Assembly: GCF_000283155.1 (NCBI RefSeq) | Contig: NW_004454163.1 | Coordinates: forward strand, 1,559,844-1,623,843 | Reading direction: 5' to 3' | Source: Ceratotherium simum simum | Taxonomy: Eukaryota > Chordata > Mammalia > Perissodactyla > Rhinocerotidae | DNA: 64,000 nucleotides | In this document: positions 22,577-33,617 of the stretch, piece by piece | Layout: each line of letters starts with the position of its first letter | Numbering within the stretch: the first letter of the stretch is position 1 | The notes under the pieces: model-generated | Database searches by the model: none | Seen by the model: only the letters and a program-made list of their open reading frames with translations | What the model was told of the DNA's origin: nothing | Made by a program: the position numbers and the translations under genes

Positions 22577-23006
22577 ATTATTATTTTTTAATAAACAATG
22601 GAGTAGATTAAAGATGGCCAAATTCTGTGCTATTCTTCCCATTGAGAAACTCTCAATGGAATGCTCATTCTGAGGGAAATAGCCTCCATGTTAGAAGTCC
22701 ACACTGAGATGACTGCACTGGAAAATACCAAAACCACATGGAGAGACCCTGGAGAATGAGACACCATGTGAAAAGACAGAGGCCAAGGAGCCTCAAGGAG
22801 TCAGAAATATGAAAGAAGGAGCCATCTTGGAAGTGGAGACTCATTCTTCCTTAGTTACTCTAGCTGACACCAGGTACATCAGTGATGAATCTCATAGCTG
22901 GGCCTTCTGAACTCTTGACTTAGAAAATCCCACGCAGAATAGTAGGTTGTTTAAGCCACTGTTTTGGGCTAGTTCATTATGTGGTAATAGATCACTGGAA
23001 CAAACT
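22577..23006 (+). mobile_element. MLT1-like LTR
   Basis: The segment reads 'agtagattaaagatggcca', 'gagccatcttggaagtgga', 'gttgtttaagccactgtttt' and 'gtggtaatagatcactgg', an LTR ending of the MaLR type. Its first 135 bp repeat the fragment at 20001-20140. The middle is shorter than a full LTR, so an internal deletion is likely. Confidence 0.65.
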
Positions 23007-23229
23007 CTATTTTCTAAGGCAACTAACTATGCTCATGGTCTGTACTACACTTACATAACATCTATCCATGCCTGTCTGTCACTCTTTCTGAGGGGTCTGT
23101 ATTACTTGAGATCCCTAAAGTTAGCTTCCACTTACAGAAATCTCTTTATCTGATATCTTTTAGAAGATAATTCTTCGTAAGTCTGACATTTTTGCAAATC
23201 TTTTGAGCAAAAAGTACTAAAAGAATGAT

Positions 23230-23641
23230 TGCTTAGCAGACAGTTTTAGAAGTTAGAGATAGTATCTCCCTACAGATAGAGACATCTGGGAATATTTTGA
23301 GCCACATAGACCTTACTCTCCTCTCCCCAGAAACATTTGCTTATATTCCAGGATAGTCTGCTCTTCCCTGGAGGAGATTTACTTAACATGTAATTTCTCT
23401 GGAAAGGAGGATGGGCAGAAGTGCCAGCTGCCCTATATAAACTCTGAGTGCCCTAACTTCAAGGTTCCTTTCCTGTGGTGCAGCCTACTACACATGCAGG
23501 GTAATACCTTGCTCTCATCATGTTGTCCCATGGTGCTTGGGGCTTGGGGAATCAACTCAGAGTATGACTCTGGCTACTGTATTTTGCCATGAGTAATAAA
23601 CTGCTTACCTGTCTGATCTGGAAGTCTCCTGTCTTCTGTCA
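23230..23641 (+). mobile_element. LTR-like block with TATA box and poly(A) signal
   Basis: The order is that of an LTR: an upstream region, a TATA box 'ctatataaac' at 23433-23442, a GC-richer R-like part with 'gtggtgcagcctactacaca', 'ccttgctctcatc', then AATAAA at 23595-23600 and a T/C-rich end '...gtcttctgtca' at 23641. No matching flanking duplication is seen, so the left edge is uncertain. If real, it is a solo LTR of an old endogenous retrovirus, family unknown. Confidence 0.55.
23433..23442 (+). promoter_or_regulatory. TATA-box-like motif in LTR
   Basis: 'ctatataaac' lies about 155 bp upstream of the AATAAA signal at 23595, a plausible U3/R layout. There is no evidence that it is active. 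Confidence 0.4.
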
Positions 23642-23837
23642 GAAAATATACATGCAATTGTGCAGGCTAACTTGTTAGCTTGCAAGAAGAGTAACATCTT
23701 ATACCTTTCACAGTTTTTGACTTAATGCCAACATAACCCAGGCTACTATCATTGACTAAGTCAATATATTTCTAACTGCACTACCCTCATACATTCTGAC
23801 ACTCGTTAAAACCATTTTCCTCACAATACAGTAAATT

Positions 23838-23986
23838 AAAAAGAAAAGAAAAGAAAAGAAAGAAAGAGAGAGAGAGAAAGGAAGCAAGGAAGGAAGGAAG
23901 GAAGAAAGAAAGAAAGAGAGAAAGAGAGAGAGAGAGAAGGGAAGGAAGGAAGGGAGGGAGGGAGGGAGGAAGGAAGAAAGAAAGGG
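23838..23986. repeat. Purine microsatellite (AAAAG/GAGA/GGAA/GGGA)n
   Basis: About 150 bp of near-pure purine on the plus strand, changing in steps from AAAAG to GAGA, GGAA, GAAA and GGGA units. It is the cause of the 150-codon minus-strand frame at 23756-24208, whose S/F/L/P repeats are only a translation of the tract. Confidence 0.95.
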
Positions 23987-24079
23987 ACTAAAATTTTCCA
24001 CATCTTGTTTAACATTTTTCACTAATGAAAACCACAACCCTAAAGTGTCTCTTGCAGCCCCTACCTCTACCTGCCTGTA

Positions 24080-24615
24080 GAAGATCATCTTACAGTACAC
24101 TTCTCCTCGTCCTCCATGTGGCTTATCACATGGATCTTTTTCAGTTCTCAGTATACAGAATCCTCTTCCCCTGCCCAAGATCCAAGCTCTTTCATAAGCT
24201 GATGTCACCTTGGAATACTCCCTCCTACCTCTTCTTAACTTATTTAAATTTACTCATCAAAAATTTCTTAAATTCTTCTTATCAAAAATTTCTTAAATTC
24301 TTCTCATCATTAGGGTCTCCTTCGTCACTTCTTCAGGGAAGCATTATTGATCCTTAAAAAACCTGTACAAATTGCCTGCATTATTTGCTCTCACCACTTT
24401 ATAGCCTTTACAGAACTTGTCATGGTTGTAATTTTAATTGAAGTCTGTGATTATTTGGTACCTGTCTTTCCGCAGTAGGCACTATCAGAGCTGGAACATG
24501 GTCTCTTTTTATCGCTATTTTACTCCTATTTCTATGACAAACATGACACTTATGTACTGCTTTACATAACTCTGTCAAGTGAATGAATGAATAAATTAAC
24601 GAATGGCAACTCTCC
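24080..24615 (+). mobile_element. L2 LINE 3' region with a small internal tandem repeat
   Basis: Sense L2: 'tccaagctctttcataagc', 'cacttcttcagggaagca', 'tttatagcctttacagaact', 'gtaggcactatcagagctgg' and the end 'aatgaatgaataaatt'. Inside it, 'atcaaaaatttcttaaattc' is present twice in tandem (24256-24304). The plus-strand frame 24025-24357 belongs to it. Confidence 0.7.
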
Positions 24616-24929
24616 ATTAATAATATCAATTGGCACCTCTATGTATGTCCAAAATCAAGCTGGTAAAAAAAACAAAAAAACATATGCAACATATCAATAA
24701 AAGGGAAAGGTACAACAAAATATTTACCATATTACCATACTCTTTAATATACTAGGTAAAGTGACTAGAAAACAGCAGAGAAAAATTTCAATGAAATATG
24801 CCTTGATATCCCACATCTCCAATCTATTAAGACTTCCAGAATAGGCCTCCTCTACCAGTCAATGCCAACAAACAAACACAGAAACAATAACAAAACTACA
24901 TACAGATCATGGGGCAAAGTATCAGAAGA

Positions 24930-25112
24930 ACTTAGTTCAGATTCTTTCCTACACGCTGTGTGACCTTCAAGCCTCTTCCTCTTTATGCCTCTGTTTTCTT
25001 ATTTATAAAGTATGTGTAGTAGCCCATTTACAAATTTATAGTAAGGATCAAGTTATATAATTCAGACTACTGTCACAAATACAGTGTCTCATGCACTCTA
25101 GATACTCAAAAA
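24930..25112 (-). mobile_element. MIR SINE, antisense
   Basis: The plus strand reads the reverse MIR: 'cacgctgtgtgaccttcaag', 'cctctgttttcttatttat', 'agtaaggatcaagttatat', 'atgcactctagatactcaa'. Confidence 0.75.
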
Positions 25113-25194
25113 AAGTTCATCTGTATAAAATGAGAGCTATATGGTATACAGAGTAATTAGTTTTCCTAGAGTCAGGTAAAGAAGTTTTCTCCTA

Positions 25195-25387
25195 GGGTCC
25201 AGCCCTGTGGCATAGTGGTTAAGTTCAGTGTGCTATGCTTCAGCTGCCCAGGTTCGCAGGTTTGAATCCTGGGCGCAGACCTACACCACTCGTCAGCCAT
25301 GCTGAGGCAGTGACACACATACAAAGTAGAGGAAGATGGGCACAGATGTTAGCTCAGAGCAAATCTTCCACACCAAAGGAAAAAAAA
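25195..25387 (+). mobile_element. ERE-type SINE, sense
   Basis: It begins 'gggtccagccctgtggcat', has A-box-like 'tagtggttaagtt' and B-box-like 'ggtttgaatcctggg', then 'gatgggcacagatgttagct' and an A tail. The target-site duplication is 'aagttttctcct' (25182-25193) and 'aagttctctcct' (to 25399). Confidence 0.9.
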
Positions 25388-25399
25388 AGTTCTCTCCTA

Positions 25400-26765
25400 A
25401 TAGAATTTGGTAGGATTGATAAAGGACATAAATATTTCCCCCAGTCACCTAGGCCATCTCTCCAGAGTACTGGCAACCAGGGCTCTATTTCTCTTAACAA
25501 TGTGCTACCTGCCCCAGTTTCCTGATCTCTAAAGTGGAAGTCAATGACTGACACTAACACATTCTTCAAAGTTCAACTCTATGTTGGAGTTGAACTCAAT
25601 TATCTTTTCTATCTCATGAGGAATTCACTCTGTAACAGAAACCAAATAGTATCATTTTTAAAAGACAACATTTAAATAGTACATGACACTTTTAAGATAT
25701 TATTATATTCTTGTATAGGACTTCGGCATTGTTACAATCTTTTTGAAACCCTACTGCTTTTGGATTAGGCTTGGGCTTCGGCATTGTTTGAGAACTGTGC
25801 ACATCAGAGTTGACAGAACATCAAATAGATTGAATGAAGGCACATTCTAATCCAGGTTAGTTTCTTACGTTTCAAATTCTGTAAGATATATGTAACATTT
25901 GCCTGAATGAAGGAGCTCTACTATAATATTTTTATTTCTTCACTTATTTACTTCTTTTAATTTCTGCTATTATTGTATGTCTTGCCAATGTGTAAATATA
26001 TTGTTTGAATATAGTTTAGAAAATGCACGTGCATGCCATGCACACACACATAATTTAGAAACAAAAAATAAACTGAATTTAAAAGAAAACAGATGTCTAA
26101 AAATCCTGAAAACCTTTTCTAAAGAAAGTAACAAATATCAGTAGAAAATGAATTTGTACCTTTATAATTTTTGATGGATAATAAAATTTTCCAATCTTAT
26201 TTGATATCATGTTCACTTACTTAGCTCTATAGCCTGAGTCACTGAATCTAGATTTTATAAAGTACTAAATAATAGACAAAGAAAACTCTTCAACTAGTTG
26301 CAGAGTGCCACCCTATCAATCTATGCTTTCTATTTAATTCTACAAAAATTGAGGTCAGTTAATAAAAAATGCCTTAACATAGTCTTAGATAATAATTTTT
26401 ATATCTTTGCATAGTTTTTTAGTAAAAATATCTCATTACCTTCATCTTTCATATTTATGTTTATAATTGTAGTCTGAAGTCTTCTAAAGCAAATATTTAA
26501 ATATTTATCAAAACCAATATAATAAAAAATTTAAAACTTGAGGACAGATTGAAAAGATTCAGAGAATGCTTAATTAGCCAGCAACATTATTCATACCCCC
26601 TTCACAATCCACATACATCCCTTTTCTTTGCGTCAATACATGTACAAATAAAAAATAGACAGCTATGACATTTGTAGGATGACAATTAGACACTAAGATT
26701 GAGTAAACAAGTACAACTAAAGCAAAGAAATCTGGATCATATTTTCAGAAACTAATACCCTGGCA
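25400..26765. other. No gene seen; AT-rich DNA
   Basis: The frames at 25235-25525 and 25354-25569 overlap the SINE edge and have no coding signature. A 10-bp inverted repeat 'agttcaactc'/'gagttgaact' lies at about 25571-25596. The rest is unassigned. Confidence 0.4.
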
Positions 26766-26769
26766 TTCT

Positions 26770-27265
26770 ACCTCTGTCCACTCCTCTTTGCTTACTCCAG
26801 AAGGAGTGGGTGTCTGCAGAATTCTGTCCTATGTTTTTATCTATTTCAGTTTTGACCACTCTCTGTTGGTGTTCACACACACTCAATGACCTCCTCCACA
26901 TGTTACTGATGTGCAAATCTTTCTTTCCAAATCAGTCATCCCTGGAGCTGGAGCTGTTCCTTTCTAACGTTTATCAGAAATCACTCTATAACACATCTCA
27001 CAGATACCTTAAAGTCAATATATCAAACAGTGTTCTTTTTTTTTTAATCAAACAATGTTCTCATTAGCTCTCTCCTTCTTCAATAGTTACCTATTAAAGT
27101 TTAAAAGGTAAAAAAAATAAAAAGTTACTTGTCCTTTTTATGCCTCATTTTTTATTAATAGCGTCATCATTCAACCATTCAATCAATCTAAAAAGCAGAA
27201 AGTTTCATTGAATTGTACCTCTCCTTTATTATCTCCATAACCAATTCTTCTTTAACATTTGCCAA
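26770..27265 (+). mobile_element. L2 LINE ORF2 fragment
   Basis: The L2 order can be followed: 'gttcacacacactcaatgac', 'ccttaaagtcaatatatc', 'tcatcattcaaccattca', 'cctctcctttattatct'. The 85-codon frame at 26810-27067 lies inside it and is part of the decayed LINE. Confidence 0.6.
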
Positions 27266-27284
27266 ATTAGCAATTCTTTATTCA

Positions 27285-27640
27285 ATTGTTCCATTCATTA
27301 ATTCAGTGAATAAGTAGGTACCAATCACATACTAAGTTTCAAGCATTTTTCTAGCTTCTGGAGTTATTGTATCATGACCTTATATTTTAGTGAGGGCAGA
27401 GAGACAATAAACCAATAGAAAATCAATTATAATTAAAATCTATAATATGTTAAAAGATTCTTTTTTGGTATATTCATAAGTGTTTTGTAAAATCCAGTTT
27501 GAAGAGGACAACCAGAATATTTTCTACAAAGGAGATGGTGCTGTAAGAGCAAGTAACAGGGAGACTGACGTGCTGTTTTGGAGGATCAGGAAGATGTGCC
27601 TGAAGAAGTGATGGAGGAAACCAGAATGATAAAGAGGTTT
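27285..27640 (-). mobile_element. L2 LINE 3' end, antisense
   Basis: The plus strand shows the reverse L2 end: 'cattaattcagtgaataagt', 'gtttcaagcatttttctag', 'gagagacaataaaccaatag', then 'gtgctgttttggagg' and 'aagatgtgcctgaag'. It faces the preceding sense L2 head to head. Confidence 0.65.
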
Positions 27641-27689
27641 TGGAGATTTTAGATGACCATAATTAAATCATTTAAGAGGGGAGGAATAA

Positions 27690-27855
27690 ACAAGTTACTT
27701 ACCCTTCTTATCACTCAATTTCCTCATCTTTAAAATGGGCATATAACAATGCATAGTCGTGAGGATAAAATAAATTAATGCATAGTAAGTACATAAAAAA
27801 TGTGTGATGCATAAGCATTAGCTACTATTAATTTATTATCAATATTATCATCATT
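27690..27855 (-). mobile_element. MIR SINE, antisense
   Basis: Reverse MIR order: 'caagttacttacccttctt', 'cctcatctttaaaatgggc', 'gtgaggataaaataaatta', then 'attagctactatta'. Confidence 0.75.
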
Positions 27856-28194
27856 AAACACAGAGTATGTAAAAACCACTATGGTATCATGAAAAATATA
27901 TGCGTGCGTGTGTATGCATAATTTCAGTGGTTGTTCTTCTCCAAGGTGAATAGATTGCCACATCTTTGAATGCTTCTTTGAGTCAATCACGAAGAAGTTT
28001 CAATTGGCCAAGTGGAAAAACCTAGTCTTCACAGTTAGAATCTTGATAGCCTAAAAGTAGGGCAAGAGCAGATAATTTCTGAGAAGCGATTTTTTTTCAA
28101 CTCTAAATTGATATTTCTAAGGTTTTAAATGAAATCATATATATATGTTTCCATCTGATATTACTTGCAATTCTGCTACTGAAATAAGAACTTA

Positions 28195-28735
28195 GCCTAA
28201 GGCTTTCTTTTTAAATAATAGTCATGTTCCGTCTGGCCCAACTATCCATTGGTCTGCCTGTCTATTGTATTAAAGGCCTGGATGAATTTATTTATAGCCA
28301 TAATCTTTTCTTTGGATAATAGCTAAAGCTAATGGTTTATCATCTGTACAACCCCGGCAGTCTATCTTTCCTGGTTCCTTAGGGTAGCTAGCCCCTGCAC
28401 CTCATCACTCCGTTGGATCTCTGAACAGACATCATCCTTAAAATCTCATTTGTACCATTGGATCAGGTCAAGAAGAGTAATAGCTCTAATCTTCTTGGAG
28501 TGATATTATTAATCTCGAGCAGGTGAGCTTCAAGGTACTTTCTACAACCTACACATTTAGAAAGCGGAAGCTTCAGGGCTGTAATGAATAAAGCTAAAAT
28601 GGAAGCCTGCGGCACGAGGGGAAATGATTGTAAGATTAAGGTGTCCTTTAGCTTTGTACTTAAACCTTGTTTACTCTGTTAAATCAAGAGCTTTGAGAAA
28701 ACTAAATAGAAGCATTAAATGGCTCCCCATGTGAA
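28195..28735. other. Non-repetitive block, candidate conserved non-coding element
   Basis: No repeat family fits, no long frame is open, and base composition is more even than the flanks. It contains AT-rich homeodomain-like words ('gaatttatttatagccataa', 'aagctaatgg'). That is weak evidence on its own; the call rests on the absence of repeats in a stretch surrounded by them. Confidence 0.25.
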
Positions 28736-28739
28736 GTGA

Positions 28740-29590
28740 GTCAGAATATTATTCTATTATTAATGTCATTCTTATTTTAATTGAGTCTATATAAAAATCA
28801 CAGCTAAATAAATTTAAATAGTCTAATATTCTAAGATAATTGCAATGGTTTTCTAAAGCATTTGCTTTTAGTTTGTTCATAAACCTGTTTCTATAACTGA
28901 CCAATACACAAATATATCTACAAGCCAAAAAAATAAAACAAACTCCTTTATCTTCCATCTCCTCTCTTCCATTCAAAAACTTCATGCTTGCTGATCTAAA
29001 TTCATTCAGGAGGGTCCTCTCTGTTGTATATACCTGGCTCTCACATAGAGGTCAATTTTCACTTGTTAATACCTCAGATACTCTTTTCTTGGTTTTTTGT
29101 TTTTTGTTTTTTTGGGCATTGAGTATATTAAATAAAGATTTTGTCTTCAAATTCCAGTTTTTATTTTTCAAATCTTATCTCTGCCCCCACTAAGAAATCT
29201 TTATTTTCGATCACCTTCTTTCAGTGAGTCATCAGATGATATGACATTGGAGCAGACCCAGATATATAGGATGTTGCTGAAAATGTTTGAAAGTTTCAAG
29301 GTACTTATTTTGACTAGATTTGTAAATATTTAAAAGTAATTGAAAATGAATTGTTTTACTTTGCTGTTATTTTTTCTATTTATTGAAATAGCACAAAGGT
29401 ATTTTGCTCACTGACAGAAATATATTTGTATAGTATTCTCAGGATTTGTTAATCCTGCTATCAGGGTTTTAGATTTTATTAGCCGTGATGGTTACATGTA
29501 TTTTGTAAACTGTAAATAACATCTTCAAAACTTAGACTCCTCCCTTTGTAAGGCATGAGTATTCATGAATAGTCTTAAGGAATGATAGAA
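28740..29590. other. No gene seen; AT-rich DNA
   Basis: The two opposed frames (28749-28985 minus and 28984-29193 plus) have no recognisable motif. I see no repeat that I can name. Confidence 0.4.
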
Positions 29591-29621
29591 AAATACAATA
29601 TATTCCACATAATAGTTGTAA

Positions 29622-30035
29622 TGACCATGAGCCATTTAATTAGTCTTTCTGTGCCTTAGTTTTCTCCTCTGTAAAAGGAGGTATTAACACATATCTTTTA
29701 AGAAACATTACAACATATTATATTGCAGGCATCACTCTTAGCACTTACATTATTCCTCTTATCGATTCTGTCAGCACCATTTTACAGATGAGAAAAGTGA
29801 GGCACAGAGAAGTTAAGTAATTTTTCAAGGTTATATAGCTAGTAAGTCATAGAGCCAATATTCAAACCCAGAAAGTCTGGGTCAAGTCCCAAGTGCGTGA
29901 GTATGACAGTATGCTGTTTTTGCTCTATCACATAAGGTTTTATAAAGATAAAATAAATTAATTCACCAAACAGTGCTTAGAACATTGAAAGGGTCTTTAT
30001 GGTATGAGCTACTATAATGTTGGTCATAATTACTG
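29622..30035 (-). mobile_element. MIR SINE, antisense, interrupted by another MIR
   Basis: The left half (29622-29700) reads 'cttagttttctcctctgtaa' and the right half (29935-30035) 'aaacagtgcttagaacattg' with 'gagctactataatgttg'. The two halves join correctly only if 29710-29930 is removed. Confidence 0.7.
29712..29932 (+). mobile_element. MIR SINE, sense, nested in the antisense MIR
   Basis: Near full length: 'aggcatcactcttagcactt', 'ccattttacagatgagaaaa', 'gaggcacagagaagttaagt', 'aaggttatatagctagtaag', 'ttcaaacccagaaagtctgg'. It is the cleanest MIR here and is younger than the copy it interrupts. Confidence 0.88.
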
Positions 30036-30064
30036 TAATATTCTTATTTAACCAATAGTTTTCT

Positions 30065-30210
30065 CATTTCTACTCTGTGCCAGTCATATTTCACTGTAGT
30101 ATTGTTATTATTGGTATTACTAGCTCCATTTTGCAGAGAAGAATATGAAGGCTCTGAGAATTTAAATTGCTCAAATGCAAAGAGCAGGTGGCAGATCTAG
30201 AAAAGGAATT
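30065..30210 (+). mobile_element. MIR SINE, sense
   Basis: 'ctctgtgccagtcatatttc', 'tccattttgcagagaagaat', 'aggctctgagaatttaaat' and 'gcaggtggcagatctaga' follow the MIR order. It is the third MIR in about 600 bp. Confidence 0.65.
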
Positions 30211-30689
30211 TTTATTAAAAGAATTCAGGTTTAAAAGTTCAGGACTTTTTAATAATTTTATCAATGACCTTGAAATGATGTGAGCTAGTTTTAACTATTT
30301 CAGATACTAGAATACAATATCTAAATCTTCAAAGCAGAAAACTATGATTAAAGCAAAAGAACTCCAGGAAGACCAGAAAAAAATAGACATTTTTTCCCAG
30401 GAAAATTAAGACCAGTTATAAACAAAAGAAACTGGTTGGAATTATCATCAGGAATACAAAAAATGTATGATTTATGCAAAATGCTACATGTTCTGTAGCA
30501 AAGAAAACCTACAATAATCCAAAGGAAGGAGGAAACATATAGAATAAAATGAGGAAATCATTTTCCCCTCAAAATGGTAATATGATGGATTATATAAATG
30601 AATTCTAGTATTAAATTTTCTTTGCCTTCTTGGGATTATCCAAGTTGTTCATGATGTTTTATAAATTGCAAAATTAATTCTCCCCAAAA

Positions 30690-31056
30690 CATATGCAGCA
30701 GAACAAAGGACCAAGAATAGTCAAGGCACTAAAGGGAAAACAACAATATGGAAGGATTTTTCTCTAGTAAAAAAAAAAAATTATTATAATGCTCTATTAG
30801 TCAAGACAGTATAATATTTGCATAGAGATACTAAATCAACCAATGAAACTGGACAGTAGAAAAAGAGAGGCATATATATGGACAAAAATGGCATCTGAAT
30901 TCTGTTGGAAAAGTATGGCTTGTTTAATGAATAATACTTGGAACAATGTTTATTTGTATGGAAAATGAAATTTAATTTTACACTCTAAAATAAATTTCTA
31001 ATGAATCAAAGAAAAAGTGAAAAATAGATTTTTAGAAATTTAGAAAAGATTAAATA
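30690..31056 (+). mobile_element. Old L1 ORF2 fragment, left of the gap
   Basis: Sense L1 ORF2 3' region: 'gaccaagaatagtcaaggca', 'gacagtataatatttgcat', 'caaccaatgaaactggac', 'atttaattttacactctaa'. It runs into the N run and continues on the other side. Confidence 0.65.
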
Positions 31057-31201
31057 NNNNNNNNNNNNNNNNNNNNNNNNNNNNNNNNNNNNNNNNNNNN
31101 NNNNNNNNNNNNNNNNNNNNNNNNNNNNNNNNNNNNNNNNNNNNNNNNNNNNNNNNNNNNNNNNNNNNNNNNNNNNNNNNNNNNNNNNNNNNNNNNNNNN
31201 N
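31057..31201. other. Assembly gap (145 N)
   Basis: A run of N inside an L1 fragment. The L1 phrases on both sides are in the expected order, so little other than L1 is probably missing. Confidence 1.
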
Positions 31202-31305
31202 AATGTTGATAAATTAAATTATATTAAAAGTAAGACAAAAGACACTTATCAAAAGACACTGTAAGAGTAAAATACAAGTCATAAAGAAGATTTTGCAGAA
31301 GCGTT
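31202..31305 (+). mobile_element. Old L1 ORF2 fragment, right of the gap
   Basis: 'gataaattaaattatattaa', 'cttatcaaaagacactgtaa' and 'aagaagattttgcag' are the standard L1 sequence that follows the part left of the gap. Confidence 0.7.
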
Positions 31306-32055
31306 TGTTATGTTATATTTCTTAAGTTGTCTATTTGGTACATGGGTATTTGCTTTGCTCTCCCTACGTATTTTATAATACAAACAAAATATTTAAGGCA
31401 CGCCAAAATTGCTTTATTTTCATATTTTAGGCACCTCTGATGTTAACTAATTAGCATGTTTTAATAATATAAATATTATTTCTCTGTTTTTTCGGTGAGA
31501 TGTATTTTCATGATTACACTCTGGGTAGTTTCTTAAAACATCACAGATTCTTACTATTCTCTATGAAAATGATTCATCTTCTGTTTGGACTATTTAGCAA
31601 TGATCAAATGTATTTTGAATAAATAATAGTCTTAAAAGAGCATAACTTTAAATTAATCCTAATAATAACTTATACTTAGGTTGTTTAGCTCAAAATCTAT
31701 TTCTCATCCATTCCTTCTTGGATCAATAAAATAAAAATCAAACATTTAAAAAAATATATGCAACAGATAAATATGTGTCAGAAAAGAAAACTTTCATATA
31801 TTGTCCAAATGTAAGCAATTTATTCTTTATATGCATTTGTCATTATCCATTGCTTTTTATTTTTTTAATTGTATAAAATTTCTTCTAGCCTTTGTGTTTC
31901 TTCATATTAATCTGAAGCATTTTTTTTTTAATACTCTAAATCAGGTCAGGCCATGTCTGTTATCACATTATCATATCAGTACATAAAAGTTTTTATTGGT
32001 AAGAAATAAATTTTTGGAAATTATTCTTTGTTAAAATATAATTTATTTTAGAAAA
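31306..32055. other. No gene seen; AT-rich DNA
   Basis: Unassigned. The frame 31801-31986 is rich in F, L and H from T-rich sequence and is not a gene. Confidence 0.45.
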
Positions 32056-32059
32056 GCTG

Positions 32060-32235
32060 GTTCTAGATCTGGAGTCAAATATTTTCTCTCTTCCTTATTT
32101 ATGTTATGAAATGTCTTTGATCTTCAATATTCTCATTTGTTAAATGGGATTATATATGTCCCTATTGAATCCTTCAAAAGAATCTACTGAAATATGCCAT
32201 GGAAAAATACAAACTGGTGATCAGTGTATAAACAA
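32060..32235 (-). mobile_element. MIR SINE, antisense
   Basis: The plus strand reads 'tctagatctggagtcaaata', 'attctcatttgttaaatggg', 'attatatatgtcccta', matching reverse MIR around its core. Confidence 0.6.
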
Positions 32236-32239
32236 TTTC

Positions 32240-33285
32240 AGGAGGCAATAATATGTACAAATGCCTTTATCCTTCTTATGGATGAAATCTGCATGTGGCA
32301 GGAAATTTCTTATGCTTTAATAATAGTTCATTCTTTTATTTAAATAAATGTTTCGAAGGAAGATGGAATGATTAGTTAGAAAATTGTAGTGACAATTGTT
32401 TGTCAAACTAACTCAGATTTTTCTGGATTCGCTGGGAAGATCAAGCTCAGATTGATAAGGTTACACTCAAATTTGCTAAACCCTTTGACGGTGGAAGACA
32501 TTGATAGTATTGCATAGATACTTTTTTGAGTATAGAGATAGGGTACGTGATTCTGTATTCTTACGTATTTTGTGCATGTGTGTTCAGCAAGAATTATAAG
32601 TAAGTGAATCAGCGAAGAAGCCTTCCTAAGATTAGCCAGCAGAAAGTCATTGACTTGGTGTTATTATGCTTCATCGTAAGTGTCAATGTTTAGTGGGCTT
32701 TGGGGGAATATCATGGCTATGCAGTTATAGCCACAGGATATGCCATTAAGAAATTCAAACTGCTCTAAACAGTGGGATCATTAGTTATAAAAGGAAATGA
32801 TATAAAAGAGACTATGGAGGTAATATCTCATTTAAGATGCTTTGTCACAAGGTAAAGATCAAGATAAGAAGTAATCTCTACCAGCATAAGAGAATATGTA
32901 TTTTAGAATATGTATTTTCCATGTTTAGACAATTTTTATTCATACATTGTTGGGAGAATACTTGTATGCTATTAATAGGGAAAACAAAAATAAGTTATTA
33001 ATAAAAGGGATATAATTCTAGAGTTAAGGATAGATTTTTAAGGTAGTTTCACCACATTGATTTTAACATTATGCTTAGAAAGAATTATAAAACAGCAACA
33101 TACAGTGCTGATGAGAGTGTTATGACATGAATGTTTTCACTCACTTCTGACAGAAGTGCGAAAGGTATGTAAAACTTTAGAAATATTCATTATCTAAATT
33201 GCATCTATTTCAGAATTAATTTTAAATTCAAAATTATGATTATTTCCTAAAGATGTTGATATAATATTAATAAAGAAAAATTGAA
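32240..33285. other. No gene seen
   Basis: Unassigned AT-rich DNA without a notable open frame or a repeat that I can name. Confidence 0.4.
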
Positions 33286-33289
33286 AATA

Positions 33290-33600
33290 AATGCCTACAT
33301 GTGAGGGAAAATTTATGCCAATTTTTTGCATATATATTACAATATTATACATCAATCAAAATGTCTTGATATTATATATAAAAAAAATAGGAGCAATATT
33401 GGGCTTACTGCATAATTGTAACCATATAATACATTCAAAAAATATCTGGAAATAAAATTAGTAAAAAAAGGAAAAGTTGCCACTGTATACAGAATATGGG
33501 CAATATTCAATTTCTTCTTACACTTATTGATTTTCTAAGTTTACTACAATGAACAAAGTTTTATAATCAGAAAAGAAAAAATTAACACAACGACAGCAAT
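33290..33600 (+). mobile_element. Old L1-like 3' end
   Basis: The terminal part 'gattttctaagtttactaca', 'atgaacaaagttttataatc', 'agaaaagaaaaaatt' matches the last bases of old L1s, ending in an A-rich tail. The first 150 bp are less certain. Confidence 0.5.
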
Positions 33601-33617
33601 AAAAAAAAAACACTACA

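Noticed and set aside
23756..24208. 150-codon minus-strand open frame
   Set aside because: Its long S/F/L/P runs are only the translation of the purine microsatellite at 23838-23986.
24256..24304. Spaced direct repeats as a CRISPR-like array
   Set aside because: Only two tandem units inside an L2, in a mammalian genome. It is a local duplication.
25571..25596. 10-bp inverted repeat as a terminator or regulatory hairpin
   Set aside because: No T-run, no gene nearby, and rho-independent terminators do not apply in this genome.
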